Origin: Stagonosporopsis chrysanthemi
Lineage: Eukaryota; Ascomycota; Dothideomycetes; Pleosporales; Didymellaceae
Direction of reading: 5' to 3'
Length of the DNA: 64,000 nucleotides
Assembly: GCA_022560025.1 (NCBI GenBank)
Contig: JAFISE010000036.1
Coordinates: 160,745 to 224,744 of the forward strand
The notes under the pieces were generated by a model. It did no database searches and was not told where the DNA came from. It saw only the letters and a list, made by a program, of their open reading frames with translations. Below are positions 23,738-34,966 of the stretch, one piece after another. Made by a program: the position numbers and the translations under genes. The first letter of the stretch is position 1. Each line of letters opens with the position of its first letter.

Positions 23738-23790
23738 TTTTGGTGGTTCGGCGCATTGCGCGAATCCGCGCATTGCGCGCACAGACACGG
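23738..23790 (-). repeat. right terminal inverted repeat with 17-base insertion
   Basis: Read on the minus strand it matches the left end, then carries 17 extra bases (23761-23777) that largely repeat the GCGCATTGCG core, then continues to the AACCACCAAAA end. It is followed by TA at 23791-23792. Confidence 0.88.
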
Positions 23791-23924
23791 TACACGAGAC
23801 AACGTTGATCACGAGTGTAGACACAACTGTATCAAGTTTTTATCCTCTCTACTTCATAAACCCATGTAGGACACAACCAAGATGTACGTAAATCATCTCC
23901 GTCTAATTCTCACTCCACCACCCC

Positions 23925-25833
23925 TTACACAGTGATAGTATACTCCACCACATTCCCAGGCTCCCTAGGATAAAACTCAATCGTAAACTTGGTCGTCTGC
24001 CCCGCTGCCCTGACCGCATCCAGCACACTTGCCCTCAGAATAACGTTGTTTGCGTCCCAATCCCACGTTCCATATGTCATACGGCCCTGCTGCAGCGGCC
24101 CCAACACCGTCGTCCAGGAATCAAATAGATACGTGCCGTCCGCGCGCACCGCCTTGATGGCCGCCGGTCGGTTCTGGCCTGCCCATGTAATCGGAATCAG
24201 CAGGTCAGATGACGTGGCGGGCAGTGCAGAGGAGGTGCGGCCCAGCACGGGTGTAGAGTACTGCAGCACGTCGACGGCGAGGTTGGCGCCGCGGTTGAAC
24301 TCGAGCGTCAGGTTTGCAAGGGAACCAGTTGGGCTTGTGGGGGTGAGGATTGTGCTGAGGAAGGTGCTCTTGAAGGTTATGCTTGAGCCGGCGACGGTGT
24401 AGTGCTGGCCCTTTGTGAGGATCTTCTTGGTTGCCGCGACGCTAATCTTCTGGAGCTGGTTGTCGTTGAAGAGGAAGGGGAGAGTTTGGTCGGTTAGTGT
24501 GGTATTCTTCTTCTGGTAGATGTATGCTGAGCTCTTCTGGCTTGTTGCGGAGCCGTCGATTGTGCTGTCTGGAAGCGCATTCGGGATGCCCTTCAGCGCG
24601 TTGAGGTAGATATCGAGAGAGACAGGGTCACGCCATTGATGTGTAGCACGATCCAGGAAATCGGCGCCGTTGTCCCAGAGCACGGTGGAGGTATTGTACT
24701 TTGCGGCCGTGCGAGCAAAGAAGTCAAAGTATCTCCAGCGAGAGGCTGTCTCAGTGGCGACAGGCGAGACAGCCCATTCACCGATGACAAGTGGAATGCC
24801 ACTGAAGTTACCGCGAACGCGTGCAATGTCCGCCTCCAGAGTAGCCTTGTCTGCATCCGAACCCCAAGTGGTTTTGCCCCAAGCAGCGAAGACGTAGTCG
24901 TACGGGGAGTAGTAGTGGTATTGGATACCCCAGGGGTTCTTATACTTCGTATCCGGTGGCTCAAACCAAAGGCTCGTCTGCTCACCGTCCTCACGGCTGC
25001 CCACCAGGTTGACCACACGCTTTGGATTGAAGCCACCAGCCTGGTTGATAGCCTGGAGAAAGATGTTGTTCAATCTGTTGACCTGCTTCCCATGTGCTTC
25101 AGTGGTTCCGGGGATCTCGTTAATCGTTTCGAACGCCTACACGATATAAGTACCATGGTCTTTCACATCAGGGATGATAGTGTCAACTCACAACTTTCTC
25201 CCCCTTACACGCCAACTTCTGCCCAATCTGCACCCAAGTCTTGTACAGCCTCTCCTCGATAGCAGTAACGTTGGGATTGCCCTGTGTGTAATCCGCCCAT
25301 ACCCAACTGTCATGGTGGACATTAGTAATGACGTAGAAACCTCTTGCAACGATCTGGTCCACAACGTCAGACACGCGCTGTAACCAGACAGGATCTACTG
25401 TCCAGTCTGGCGACTGTGTCTTGTAGTGGTACGCATAAGTCACCGGAAGGCGGATGCCCTTGAAGCCCAACTTCTTGATATCGTCAAAGGTCGAGGGCAC
25501 GACTGGTGGGTTGTTCCATGAACCTTCCTATAACCATATTAGCCACTGATATTTCACGCTGCTTCGACCTGGATCTTACAGTTTCAACGGCATCAAGGGT
25601 ATTGCCCAAGTTCCATCCTGGGTTCAAGCCTGCGAAATGGGTGGCTGCCGATATGTCGTTGAACTTGGCACTGGAGGGACATGTCACAGCAGTAACGTTT
25701 CCAGAAGGCAACGCTGCTTCTATTTTATTTCTTTGCTCGAGACAGTTCTCGCAAGTGGCTTACCCTGTGCACTGATGAGTCCGCCCTGGAGCAAAGCTCC
25801 TACAAGAACCAAGCCAGATGTGTATCGAGGCAT
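23925..25833 (-). CDS. secreted GH5 endoglucanase with C-terminal X2-like module
   Basis: Four exons: 25833-25764, 25716-25580, 25527-25192, 25136-23925, giving 584 residues. A signal peptide (MPRYTSGLVLVGALLQGG onward) sends it to the secretory path. The GH5 barrel shows GWNLGNTLDAVETEGSW, FKGIRLPVTYAYHY and FYVITNVHHDSW. The acid/base Glu is in ETINEIPG and the nucleophile in IPLVIGEWA. After the barrel (about residue 370) come two beta-rich stretches resembling X2/Ig-like and cellulose-binding modules (DQTLPFLFNDNQLQKISV; LRASVLDAVRAAGQTTKFTI). It should hydrolyse beta-1,4-glucan of plant walls outside the cell. The usual NEP after the acid/base Glu is NEI. The transposon lies 134 bp past its stop codon. 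Confidence 0.92.
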
Positions 25834-27069
25834 AGTATATTTGCTTGTATTGTAGTAATTTGAGGCCAAGCTTCGATGAGTGCAAGAGCATATATATATT
25901 CATACTGTACAAAGGTTGTATACGCGGCGGATGTCGCTTTAGTTCCACACGAGATTCATCTCGGCCAAATATCGATTCAGGAATACAACGCCCAGGACCA
26001 TACAATAAAGGCTCCTTCATATTACCAGATAGATGAACTGCAGTTTATAAGCACGCCATCGCCACTCGCATTGCTTCTTGCGCTACTGTCGATATTGTAC
26101 GAGGCTGTAAAATTGGGCGTGCGGGGTACTCGACTGCATGGGTGTGGTATGTTTGAGGCGATGTTTCGACTAAGGCCACATTCGATTGGAGTGATGTTCT
26201 GTACAGTGGGCGGTCGTCTGATCGTCCTAATACCCTGGTCTTGGTTCATATGCAGGTCCCGGCTCTCCCGGCGGGCCTTCATCCATATTATCCAGGGGCA
26301 ACTTTTTGTTTTTCCACCAAATACACAGGTACTTGTGCTGTCACCATCGTCGTTTTTCTTAGCTCTTGCATTCTGAGCTCTGTGTGGAGCGCATTTGAGG
26401 CTGTATCCAGAAGATCAGTGCTGCAGGAACTATAGCGAGGATGGCGTAAGGCCCAGCAGCCTCCGTGCCCCTTCTGGCTAGTGCCATGTATCGGCTGATG
26501 AGAGTCGACAAGAATGTGGAAACCGCCTCAGAGTCCTCAAAAAAGGTAAGCGAGTAGTATGTGTATTCGAGTACTTCAAAGGACGTATGAGATGACTGTT
26601 GATCGTACAGTTGACCCCCGAAGTTTGACGATCCTGATATTGTACAGCATAGGAAACGTTTGATGAAAAGACATGGACAGAGAGAATGGTCAATTGCTAA
26701 GAGTGCTGAGCCAACTCGCCGAACGCCATGAAGGAAGAGAACAGGAGGCGAATGGCCTGTATAATTTGCCATGCCCATCGGAATTACTGCTCATTTTTCG
26801 ATCGACCCAAAAGAAGGGTATTTAGTTTTAGAGTCTTCGGCAGACAGTCTCTGGCCAGCTCGAATCGTATAACTTCTGAGGTGAGATCGGCGCTTTTTGC
26901 GCTTCCTGACGACACGAGGCGGAGGTCGAGGAATATATGGCGCATTGCCAGTACTGAGACGCGGCCCATACGGAAAGAATGGATAGTACGGGCCTCGTGG
27001 CTACTGAGAGTGTGGATGGAGGACTATGGAGCGCTGAACTGAGGAATGATAGGGCGACGTCCAGGGATT
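25834..27069. other. 1.2-kb gap, no gene seen
   Basis: Upstream of the endoglucanase and past the stop of the RRM gene. Apart from the TATA element at 25891 I see no coding or RNA signal. Confidence 0.45.
25891..25900 (-). promoter_or_regulatory. TATA box of the endoglucanase gene
   Basis: TATATATATT on the plus strand, 58-67 bases upstream of the endoglucanase ATG at 25833. Position and sequence fit a core TATA element giving a short leader. Assigned from sequence only. Confidence 0.5.
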
Positions 27070-28369
27070 CTACTCCGGCCGTGGTCGCTTAGCCCCATGG
27101 GGGTTGAAATGTTCGTTGCCGCCCTGCTGCTGCTGTTGGTTGGGGAAGAAGCTAGGATTGAATTGTGGTTGACCACCAAAACCTGCCCCTCCTTCAGTTC
27201 ATTAGCCACCTGTACTGCCTTTGGGGGATATCTTCGCTTTGACTTACCCATGCCATTCATCATTGGCATATTCATGCCGCCGCCCATCATACCTCCTCCC
27301 ATCATCATACCACCACCCATCGGCATCTGCATGCCGCCGCCCATGTTATTCATACCCATACCGCCACGGCCGCCACGGTTGTTCATGCCTCCGCGCATAC
27401 CACCACCCATCATGTTGCCACCGCGATTGAAGCCACCCCCAAAGTTGCCTCCGCCCATCATAGGATTGGCCCCGAAATTTTGCATACCACCTTGACTACC
27501 GTAGCCTCCCATCTGGCCAGCGATGTTGCCGCCGGGATTCTGGTAGCCCATGCCTCCCCTGTTATTGAAATTACCTCTGTTGTTGAAGTTACCCCGGTTG
27601 TTGAAGCGATTGAAATTGCCACCGCCTCTATTATTGAAACCCCCAGATTGTTGGTCATTGCGATTCTTGTCGCGAGCGGGTACATCCTTAGGAAGGGTCT
27701 TGAAAGGGTTGTGATGCGGAGGATTGAATATCGCAGCGGGCTTCTTCGTGTGTGCTTGGTCTTTGAAGAGCTGTTCGATTTGGTGCTTCAATGCTGTGGC
27801 AGCTTGCGGCGATTGTAATTGCACGTAGACTTGGCTGTATGAAGGTTAACGAAAGGTTGCGAGACAAGAGAACTGATCTTGGCTTACCCTTTGCTCTTGC
27901 CGTTGACTTTGTGTTCGTTGAAGGTGACCTCGTTGACCTCGTCCTCACAACCGCTTTGATTTGCCCATCCGCGAATATCCTCTTCGCTGATCCACCAGTT
28001 TAAATCGTTGATCATCAATGCTGCTGTCGCGCCAGGATCTGTCGGACGATCATCATCTTCTCCTTGCTTTCGCTTCGTGCCTTGCTGCTGCGGCGCTTGT
28101 CTGTGAACATCGTGGCCAGAACCGCCAGTACTCGATATCTGCTGTACTGTGTTGTCCTGCTGTGCGCCAGCGCCAGCTGCAGCGCCAGTAGTATCTTGTG
28201 TAGCTGCAGAACTGTCCTCTTTGTTGGAGTCTGTTGCTGCTGTGGTCTCGCCGCTGTTCGCGCCCGTGTTTGCTGCGCCGGCGTCAGGAACCGCTGTGTC
28301 CTGTGCACTCGAGTCCTGGTACGAATCGTCGCCGTAGATGTCGATGTCGAAATTGTCGTCGTCGGCCAT
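27070..28369 (-). CDS. RRM protein with Gly/Asn/Arg/Met-rich tail (CFIm68-like)
   Basis: Three exons, 28369-27888, 27834-27248 and 27191-27070, give 396 residues. The acidic N-terminus (MADDDNFDIDIYGDDSYQD) and the RRM at about residues 110-190 (AALMINDLNWWISEEDIRGW; GKSKGQVYVQLQSPQAATA) resemble the cleavage-factor I 68-kDa subunit family used in mRNA 3'-end processing. The long low-complexity part has tandem FNNRGN units, then GGNFGGGFNRGG and many MMGGGM units, typical of phase-separating RNA-binding proteins. The protein ends NPHGAKRPRPE, a plausible nuclear signal. The last intron puts the stop at 27070; reading straight through would give a different, unlikely tail. The 3'-processing role is inferred. 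Confidence 0.85.
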
Positions 28370-29262
28370 GTTTGCTGCAGTTGGTCAAGTAAGAGCTACA
28401 GTGAGTGAAGAGAGAGTTTCCCAGGACTGTTTCTTTGATTCGCTTGTAGGTACTGGAATTGCCAAAGTCAATGGCCAAAGTACATGCAGTTCTGTGCGCG
28501 AGCTTCGAATCAGCGAGCTATAAGCCAAGGAGGCAGGAGAAAGGAAATGCATTGCGGTTGTAGCCCAGAGCGGCGCAACGTAAAGACAAACAGCGCAGAG
28601 CGAGGAATACGTACAGTACCGCTGTGCAGGCGGATGAAGAGAGCAGGAAGATTGCTCAAACGCAAGATGTGACTGTCCGATCGCCTCTGGCAGATGCGGA
28701 CTCTGGAAAGATACAAGAATGGTGGGAAAGATGATGTGACTTGTATGGTTCAGCCCGACTCCTGCGCTTGCTCTTGCTCGTCTCGCTTGTCAATCCAGCT
28801 GTTTGCTGCGCTACAGGACCTCCAGCGAATCGCGCAAATGCGCGCTACCAGCAATAAGAGAGAATGAGAAGGCGTGTCAAAGCTCGGGAAAGCCACACGC
28901 GATGAGCTGGCCCTGTACGATCGCTCAAAGCGACGTTCGGCGACGTGTATAAATGGTTACGGTGATACGCTGCAGTCAGTACGAGTGAATGAGCCGACAG
29001 ACCTCGGCAAGAGATGTTTATTGTTCCTGTTGTTGTCGAGGGAAGCAGTCGGCGCGTGTAAGGAGGACGCAGGGAAGCGTCGAAGCTTCCTTCCAAAGGC
29101 GGAGCAGTTCGAGGCTCTTGCCTCTTGGCCCGCTAGCGCCGCTCTCCGCAAGACACCTGGCCTCCGTGCTCCAACTTTCGAGCTCGCGACCCTTTGCACG
29201 GCTACCATTGACCTTTACACGTATTCCGGACCACCTCCTAATTCCACCACACATCAGCCGCC
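28370..29262. other. divergent promoter region RRM gene / Sec61 gamma
   Basis: 0.9 kb between two head-to-head genes, presumably containing both promoters. Short frames here do not resemble proteins. Confidence 0.5.
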
Positions 29263-29633
29263 ATGGAGAACGTCAAGGAGTTTGCCGAGTACGCGACACC
29301 GTAACACCGTATGAAATAGAACGACAGCTAACATGTGCGCAGTATGCCCGCTGAGTTCCTCAAGGAGGGTACTCTGTTCATAAACCGCTGCACCAGTACG
29401 ACTACGCATCACAGCTTAGACCACTGCATAGCTTTCTAACACATCATTCTAGAGCCCGACAAGAAGGAGTTCATCCGTATCTCGCAAGCTGTTGGCATTG
29501 GTTTCCTCATTATGGGTATGCACCCGCCGAAGCACGAGAACCTCCAAACATTAACACATTTCCAGGCGTCATCGGCTACATCGTCAAGCTTGTCCACATC
29601 CCCGTCAACAACATTCTCGTCGGTGGCTCGTAA
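29263..29633 (+). CDS. SSS1: Sec61 gamma subunit (Sss1)
   Basis: Four small exons, 29263-29288, 29343-29395, 29453-29515 and 29566-29633, give 69 residues, exactly the size of the family. It is the small tail-anchored subunit of the ER protein-conducting channel. The sequence MENVKEFADMPAEFLKEG, then CTKPDKKEFIRISQAVGIG and a single membrane span (FLIMGVIGYIVKLVHIP) ending NNILVGGS is diagnostic. All introns are 49-57 bp with GT..AG borders. The coding part is too split to be seen without splicing. Confidence 0.95.
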
Positions 29634-30210
29634 ACGCCCAGTGGCAACCATCTCGATCTCGCATTTGCAGACCCCACTTTAGGGGCATTCCATTTATTAC
29701 ACCACTTTACCAGTGAGGATGTCGGACAGCGAGCTTGGGGGACGCGAGATTGCTCGACAGGAGTTGGACGAGCGTATAGAGCATGCGCCGCTGCGGCGGG
29801 CTAAAAGCTGTACAATACGGACACTGGGTCAGCGGGAGTTTGATATACCAATTCGATACCTGCGCACATGAATGCGCGACACAACATCACTTCCACCGTG
29901 ATCCCTTTTTAATCGACGTCAATAGTTACGCGCGTTTTCGATCTGCACTACCTGTTGACGCGGTAGGTATTATATGACCAGACTGCCAATTCTAGGCACG
30001 AGAATATGGAACAAGACGGGCAGGCTGAACGAGCAAACATACCGAATAACATTTATAGGATGTTCAACGCACGTTCGCCAGCCAAGCTTGGTGCCCCTGC
30101 GAAAGAAAGGTCTGCACCAAAATGTGCACCTTGTACTCACTCCGTCCTATGTGCCAGGCACTGCTCCACAAGCGTATTTACAATTCGAACGTCGGCCGTG
30201 AGCGATCACG
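29634..30210. other. convergent 3' spacer
   Basis: 3' flank of Sec61 gamma (plus) and of the DCAF11-like gene (minus). Nothing recognisable. Confidence 0.5.
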
Positions 30211-32471
30211 TCAATCGTCGTCCTCCCACTCGTCAAACCAAGCTGGTTGTCTTCTCGATCGGCCCCCTTCCGCAGTCCTGTACAGCCGCTCGTCATGCTG
30301 CAGCTGCGCATTTACTCTTCGTCCAACCTTTGGCTCAGCCTCGTCTGCCTCCACGCCGTCATTCCAGCTATGTACGGTACACGTACCCTGGGAGGTGCCC
30401 CAGCCGTTCCAAGACGTTGCTGTCTTGCGTTAGCACTGCCATCCCTGGCCAAGGAAGTGTGTTGAGATTCAAGACTTACCAGCAACCAGCGGCGCGTTAG
30501 GATGCCAACTCGCGTCCCTCACACACGTCATCCAGTTTCCGCCGTTCCTGCCCCAGTAATCATAGGTTTCGGCTAGCAGCTCCGGATCCCGCGGCCTGCT
30601 ATTCTTTGTCGCCTTGAGCACGTCGATTTTACCTGCCAGGGTGGCGTCCAGATTCCAGACATACACGCTCCCGTCGTAACTGCCGCTGTACACGTACCTG
30701 CTGTCCGTACTACCCGGTGGGCTGAAGTGGCAGCGGATCAGCGTCTTGAGCACCTTGTGTCCGCGGAAGGTGACGAGTGAGCAGTCGTGTGGATGAGGAC
30801 GGTAGTCTGCGGGATCGTATGCGTTTGAGCGATATTCAAAACGCGTAGTGTAGGCATTCGGGTCGATTCTGTCGGCCTTATCTTTGCTCATCATCTTGCG
30901 CAGATCCCACAGCTTAGCTGTCTGGTCCTTGCCGTTGCTCAGCACGTAGCGCCCATCGCCTTTACTGTCGACGTATGTCAGACCCTCAGTGTGCCCAAGG
31001 AAGACACCGGCTTCGCGACCGTCACCCATGGAGCGTCTGTCCCAAACTTTCAACGTAGTATCATCCGAGCCAGAGTAGAGGATATGGGGTGATTGAGAGT
31101 CGCCGAAGCAGACGGCGTTGACATCGTCTTCGTGACCGGGAATACGCAGGACAGACTGACGGCGCTCGATGTCGTAGACGTAAACGCTGTTGTCGCCCGT
31201 GCCGGCAACGATCTCACGCCCATCGCCAGAGAAGCGAATAGACCAGATTCCAAAATAGGTGTGGAAGCCACGAGGAATATTGCTACCAAGATTCGAGAAA
31301 TCGAGAAGGTTGGGCTCTGACTCGTCTGCAGGATCGGTTCCTGCCAAACATACTGTACTGCGGATGGAGCTGTATGCAAGGAACCGATTATCGGGGCTGA
31401 GCGAGGCATCCGTGATTGTCCATTGGCCGTATGGGTAGATTACAGACTAAGATACGTCAGCCTTGCACAAGCGTGAGAATTGAGGTTTGGCACCAACCTT
31501 GTAGTACTTCCAGTCGTATGGGTTCGAGGTGTCATACATCCTGACCCGGAAGTCCTGGGCGCAAGAGAAGAAGAAGTTACCATCGTCTGAGAATTGGCCA
31601 GAGTAACATCGTGCGTTGTAGTGAATAATGGTGTCGGCCACAGACTCCGGGATCATATCCTGCTTCAACAAATGGGTAGCGTTCTTCTGACGACCTTCAC
31701 TTCCCAGGCCCAGCTCTCTGCGCATAATGTTAAACGCTAGCCTCTTCTTCCTCTTCAATGTGTCCTCTTTCCGTACATTCGATCCAAAAAGGCCGCCGTT
31801 CATCAGCTCTTGACCCCGTTCGCTCGGCACCTTATCATAGAGTGCCTCGCCCCGTGCACGCCGCGCCCTTCTGCTGCTTCTAGGGCCTACCGCATCGTAT
31901 CCTGTGCCCGGATCGCTGTCTTCTTCATCATCATCCTCTATTCTCACACGTCGTGCTGCTGCTCGTGTTGTGAAGTCGGAGGCAAATATCCGGCCTAATC
32001 CCGCATGTCCAAGCAACTGCATAATCTGGTCGCGGCTAATGTATACTGGCCGCCCCGCTGTCTCTCCTTGCTCGTCCTCGTCCTCGTCCTCCTCTTCTTC
32101 TTCGTCTTCCGCACCCTCCCCATCTTCGTCTTCGTCTTCGTCGTCTTCATCGTCGTCATCGTCATCGTTTGCGGACTCGAAGACTAGTTCGACCCCGCTT
32201 AAGCTGCTCAGATGTTCTGCTGCATCTACACATGTTGTCAGACCCCAATCTACTTTACGAACTCAATGTGCGCTGTACCGTGGAAGCTGATCTCGAGATC
32301 GTCGTCGCCCTCTTCGTCGGTACCTTGAGAGGCGGGAATGTACTCCATGTCGTCATCATCATCCTCCTCGGTCTCGGTCTCTCGCCAGAATGGATCGTTT
32401 GGATCGTAAGTAACGGTTCTCGCGTTGTCTCCCTCACTCTGCGGACTCGTAGGTGCATGCGAGGAACTCAT
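30211..32471 (-). CDS. DCAF11/LEC14B-like WD40 protein
   Basis: Four exons, 32471-32279, 32225-31498, 31446-30480 and 30419-30211, give 698 residues. The first ~130 residues are very acidic (runs of Asp and Glu). The helical segment GRPVYISRDQIMQLLGHAG and KRLAFNIMRRELGL follow, then seven WD40 blades, e.g. YSGQFSDDGNFFFSCAQD, RFSGDGREIVAGTGDNSVYV, LYSGSDDTTLKVWDRRS, LSNGKDQTAKLWDLRK and YSGSYDGSVYVWNLD. In animals and plants this family serves as a substrate receptor for CUL4-DDB1 ubiquitin ligases; that role here is inferred from family. The C-terminal exon ends QPAWFDEWEDDD. Interestingly CSN2, which regulates cullins, lies 15 kb away, but no operon-like link is implied. Confidence 0.87.
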
Positions 32472-32949
32472 TTGGATCTTTTGTGCTCAGGAAATCAAAA
32501 ACGGTATGCTGGACATATCGAAGACGCCATCAAACGGACCGCGGGAGCTTTGATAGCTCAATCGATAGGCTATCCGGTACCGGTAGCGCCTGCCATTGCG
32601 GCTACACCGCTTATCTCCACCTGCTATTTCCACGCCAACATCGAGGCAAAAGGGACTGTTGATGGACAATGCCAATATCATTTCCATGCGCACAATTGTT
32701 TTTGTGCTTCTTATCGACAGTAATGTGCTGTCCAGGCACTGTTGTCGTTTCGTGTGATCAGAGTTCCATGCGGCTTACGTTTACCCCACGCAACCCAGCC
32801 ACAGTGTCCCAACTGCAACCATACGGGTTCTTCCATTTGCGATGCCTGTGCAAAGTATACTGACACATTGATACTCCGACTCAGCGAATATCATCTTACT
32901 CGAGCGCCTTAACCTTTGATCGGACACGCCTCAACAGCCTTTGACTCTG
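32472..32949. other. divergent promoter region DCAF11-like / HET
   Basis: 0.48 kb between the DCAF11-like and HET-domain genes. No additional gene is seen. Confidence 0.5.
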
Positions 32950-34911
32950 ATGGCGGAATGTCAGCACCCAGATATCCAGCGCTTTGACGAGATCCGCTGC
33001 TGCCTTTCGTGCGGGGAGGCGGTTTTCGAAACGAGCCCAGAACCAGAAGTCGCCTCTGCTGATTTGAGCTCATTGTATTATCGCTACAAGCCGCTCAAGC
33101 ACGTCTTAGGCGACGAGATACGTTTGATCGTCCTTTTTGCGGGCAAGCCGTCAGCTGATCTGCTCTGCGATATTGTCACCGTGAACTTGACGGATCGACC
33201 TGCTTATGAAGCTGTCTCTTACACCTGGGCCGACGCCAATGGCAATGTCTCTAAAAATTCGAAAATCACCTGTCGGGGGAAGCCCATTCCAATCACAAAG
33301 AACTGTGACGCCGCGCTCCGACGTCTCCGACTACAAAGTCGCAGCAGACAATTATGGGTTGATTCCATTTGTATCGATCAGAGTGATACTCTTGAAAAGA
33401 ATCGCCAAGTTAGGCTGATGGCCAACATCTACACAAAGGCGTCACAGGTGTTGGCTTACTTAGGTGTAGAACCTCCTCAAGTGACCAATGGACTACAACG
33501 AATCATCAACTGTCTCCAGGACGAAACCTCAGCAACCACGCCTGAGCTCATCACTCGAGATCATCTCGACATCTTCTTTCGGTTGAGGTATTTCAATCGC
33601 GTATGGATCTTGCAGGAAGTCGGACTCAGTCAACTGGTCACGCTTATAGTTGGCGCACATGAAGTTAGATGGACAGGAACAGCCATCTCGCGGATGCTTA
33701 ATCTTAGCTCTAGGCTAGGTCTCCAGGCTCCAAGTATCTTACGGTGGAATCCAGCCAGTCGACCTAAGGAAGAGAGAGATCTTCTCGCAGTTTTGAGCAG
33801 GGGTCGAAACTGTTTTGCCACGAACCCACGCGACAAAGTCTATGCTTTATTGGGATTGATGCATCCCGAGCTCTCAATGCAATTTGTTATCGACTATTCA
33901 ATCTCGCCTGCAGAAGTCTTTACAAAAATAGCAATTTATTGCATAAAAATCGGACGCATTGACGTCTTGCAGCATGTCAAACCCACCAGTATGCGTACAG
34001 CTCGGGATCCGTCGTTAGCACCTACTTGGGTGCCCTTCTGGGACCTCAGGTTACATATTGACCCGCCGCCGGTGCAATTCTCCCAGGCCGACAAGGATAA
34101 ATTTGCATCATCATGGCATATGCCACACTTACAGCCAGGCGCATGGCTTTGTCACGAATTGCCCCGGGAGATTGTGATCGAGGAGGTCCTCACTTGGATT
34201 CAGATCCATCTCAGTACTCCCCTGGATCGCATTGAGCTATCCACAGCGATGTGGCGCTATTATGTTCAGACGTGGACGAAGTCGCATCCACGCAATCCGG
34301 ACCGGTCGTTTTCATCTGAAGAGGTTGATTATGTTGCACAAGAAATATCAAACAGACAAAATCAGAGCTTTACATACTCAATTTCTGAGCGTGATGCATG
34401 GAGCAGCGACAGCGGTCGTCAAGGAGTGACCTCCCCAGCATTCAAGCTATCGTGCCTGAAGCTACGTGCCCAACGGCTCGACATTGTAGCGAGGGATTTG
34501 GGCACCATATCGGCTGCTCGCTCTTTCTACATCCCAAATGAGATGTGGCCAGCGGTAGGATCCCAGCATTGTCAACTGTGTGTTGATGCAAAAGTCAGCT
34601 ACTTTAAAAAAGATGCAATGGATCTGGCACGGCAGAATATAAACTCTGACATTGACACTTATGGAGGTGGTAAGAGGGCATTCTCGACAACTCAATCGGT
34701 TGGTTTCACACCAGGCCAAGCTCTCCCGGGAGACTCAATATGGGCCTTACACGGAGCTGACGTGCCTTTCATCCTACGAGGGATAGCAGATCACTTTGTT
34801 CTAGTCGGCGATTGTTATCTCTACAGAGCCGGGAAACCATTTCCTTGCAAACAATGTGGCGCTGACTTGAAGGATTGGCCAATGCAAACAGAGATCATCG
34901 ACCTTTGGTAA
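32950..34911 (+). CDS. HET-domain protein (heterokaryon incompatibility)
   Basis: A single intronless frame of 653 residues from the ATG at 32950; the codons before it are TTG ACT CTG, so an earlier start is not an ATG. The HET domain (about residues 80-230) shows YEAVSYTWAD, LWVDSICIDQSDTLEKNRQV, NIYTKASQVLAYLG and RVWILQEVGLS, the canonical core that triggers incompatibility cell death. The C-terminal half is family-typical (LLAVLSRGRNCFATNPRDKV, ALLGL). Small Cys pairs flank the protein (CCLSCGE near the start, CKQCGAD near the end) and could bind zinc. HET proteins act in nonself recognition; partner and allele specificity are unknown. Lack of introns contrasts with neighbours and suggests an accessory gene. 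Confidence 0.92.
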   Translation: MAECQHPDIQRFDEIRCCLSCGEAVFETSPEPEVASADLSSLYYRYKPLKHVLGDEIRLIVLFAGKPSADLLCDIVTVNLTDRPAYEAVSYTWADANGNVSKNSKITCRGKPIPITKNCDAALRRLRLQSRSRQLWVDSICIDQSDTLEKNRQVRLMANIYTKASQVLAYLGVEPPQVTNGLQRIINCLQDETSATTPELITRDHLDIFFRLRYFNRVWILQEVGLSQLVTLIVGAHEVRWTGTAISRMLNLSSRLGLQAPSILRWNPASRPKEERDLLAVLSRGRNCFATNPRDKVYALLGLMHPELSMQFVIDYSISPAEVFTKIAIYCIKIGRIDVLQHVKPTSMRTARDPSLAPTWVPFWDLRLHIDPPPVQFSQADKDKFASSWHMPHLQPGAWLCHELPREIVIEEVLTWIQIHLSTPLDRIELSTAMWRYYVQTWTKSHPRNPDRSFSSEEVDYVAQEISNRQNQSFTYSISERDAWSSDSGRQGVTSPAFKLSCLKLRAQRLDIVARDLGTISAARSFYIPNEMWPAVGSQHCQLCVDAKVSYFKKDAMDLARQNINSDIDTYGGGKRAFSTTQSVGFTPGQALPGDSIWALHGADVPFILRGIADHFVLVGDCYLYRAGKPFPCKQCGADLKDWPMQTEIIDLW

Positions 34912-34966
34912 TTTTTGTACGTACACACATCTTACGTACTGACACTGTAGTCGGGCTTAAACCTTA

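Larger units (their letters stand above)
21685..23790 (+). mobile_element. RIP-degraded Fot1/pogo-type DNA transposon
   Basis: A 2.1-kb element bounded by inverted repeats and by TA on both sides (21683-21684 and 23791-23792), the target duplication of Tc1/mariner/pogo elements. Internally it is extremely AT-rich with abundant TA dinucleotides, unlike the surrounding DNA. The plus strand carries a broken DDE transposase of the Fot1/pogo type. CAG and TGG codons appear converted to TAG and TAA stops throughout, the pattern left by RIP. The element lies between a sugar acetyltransferase and an endoglucanase gene. Its GC-rich ends are less mutated than its body. Confidence 0.88.

Noticed and set aside
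32941..32949. HET-domain start at 32941
   Set aside because: The codon there is TTG; the first ATG in frame is at 32950.
34919..34941. GTACGTA..TACGTAC inverted repeat between HET and APH-like genes
   Set aside because: Seven-base arms in an intergenic 3' flank are too short to claim a terminator or operator.
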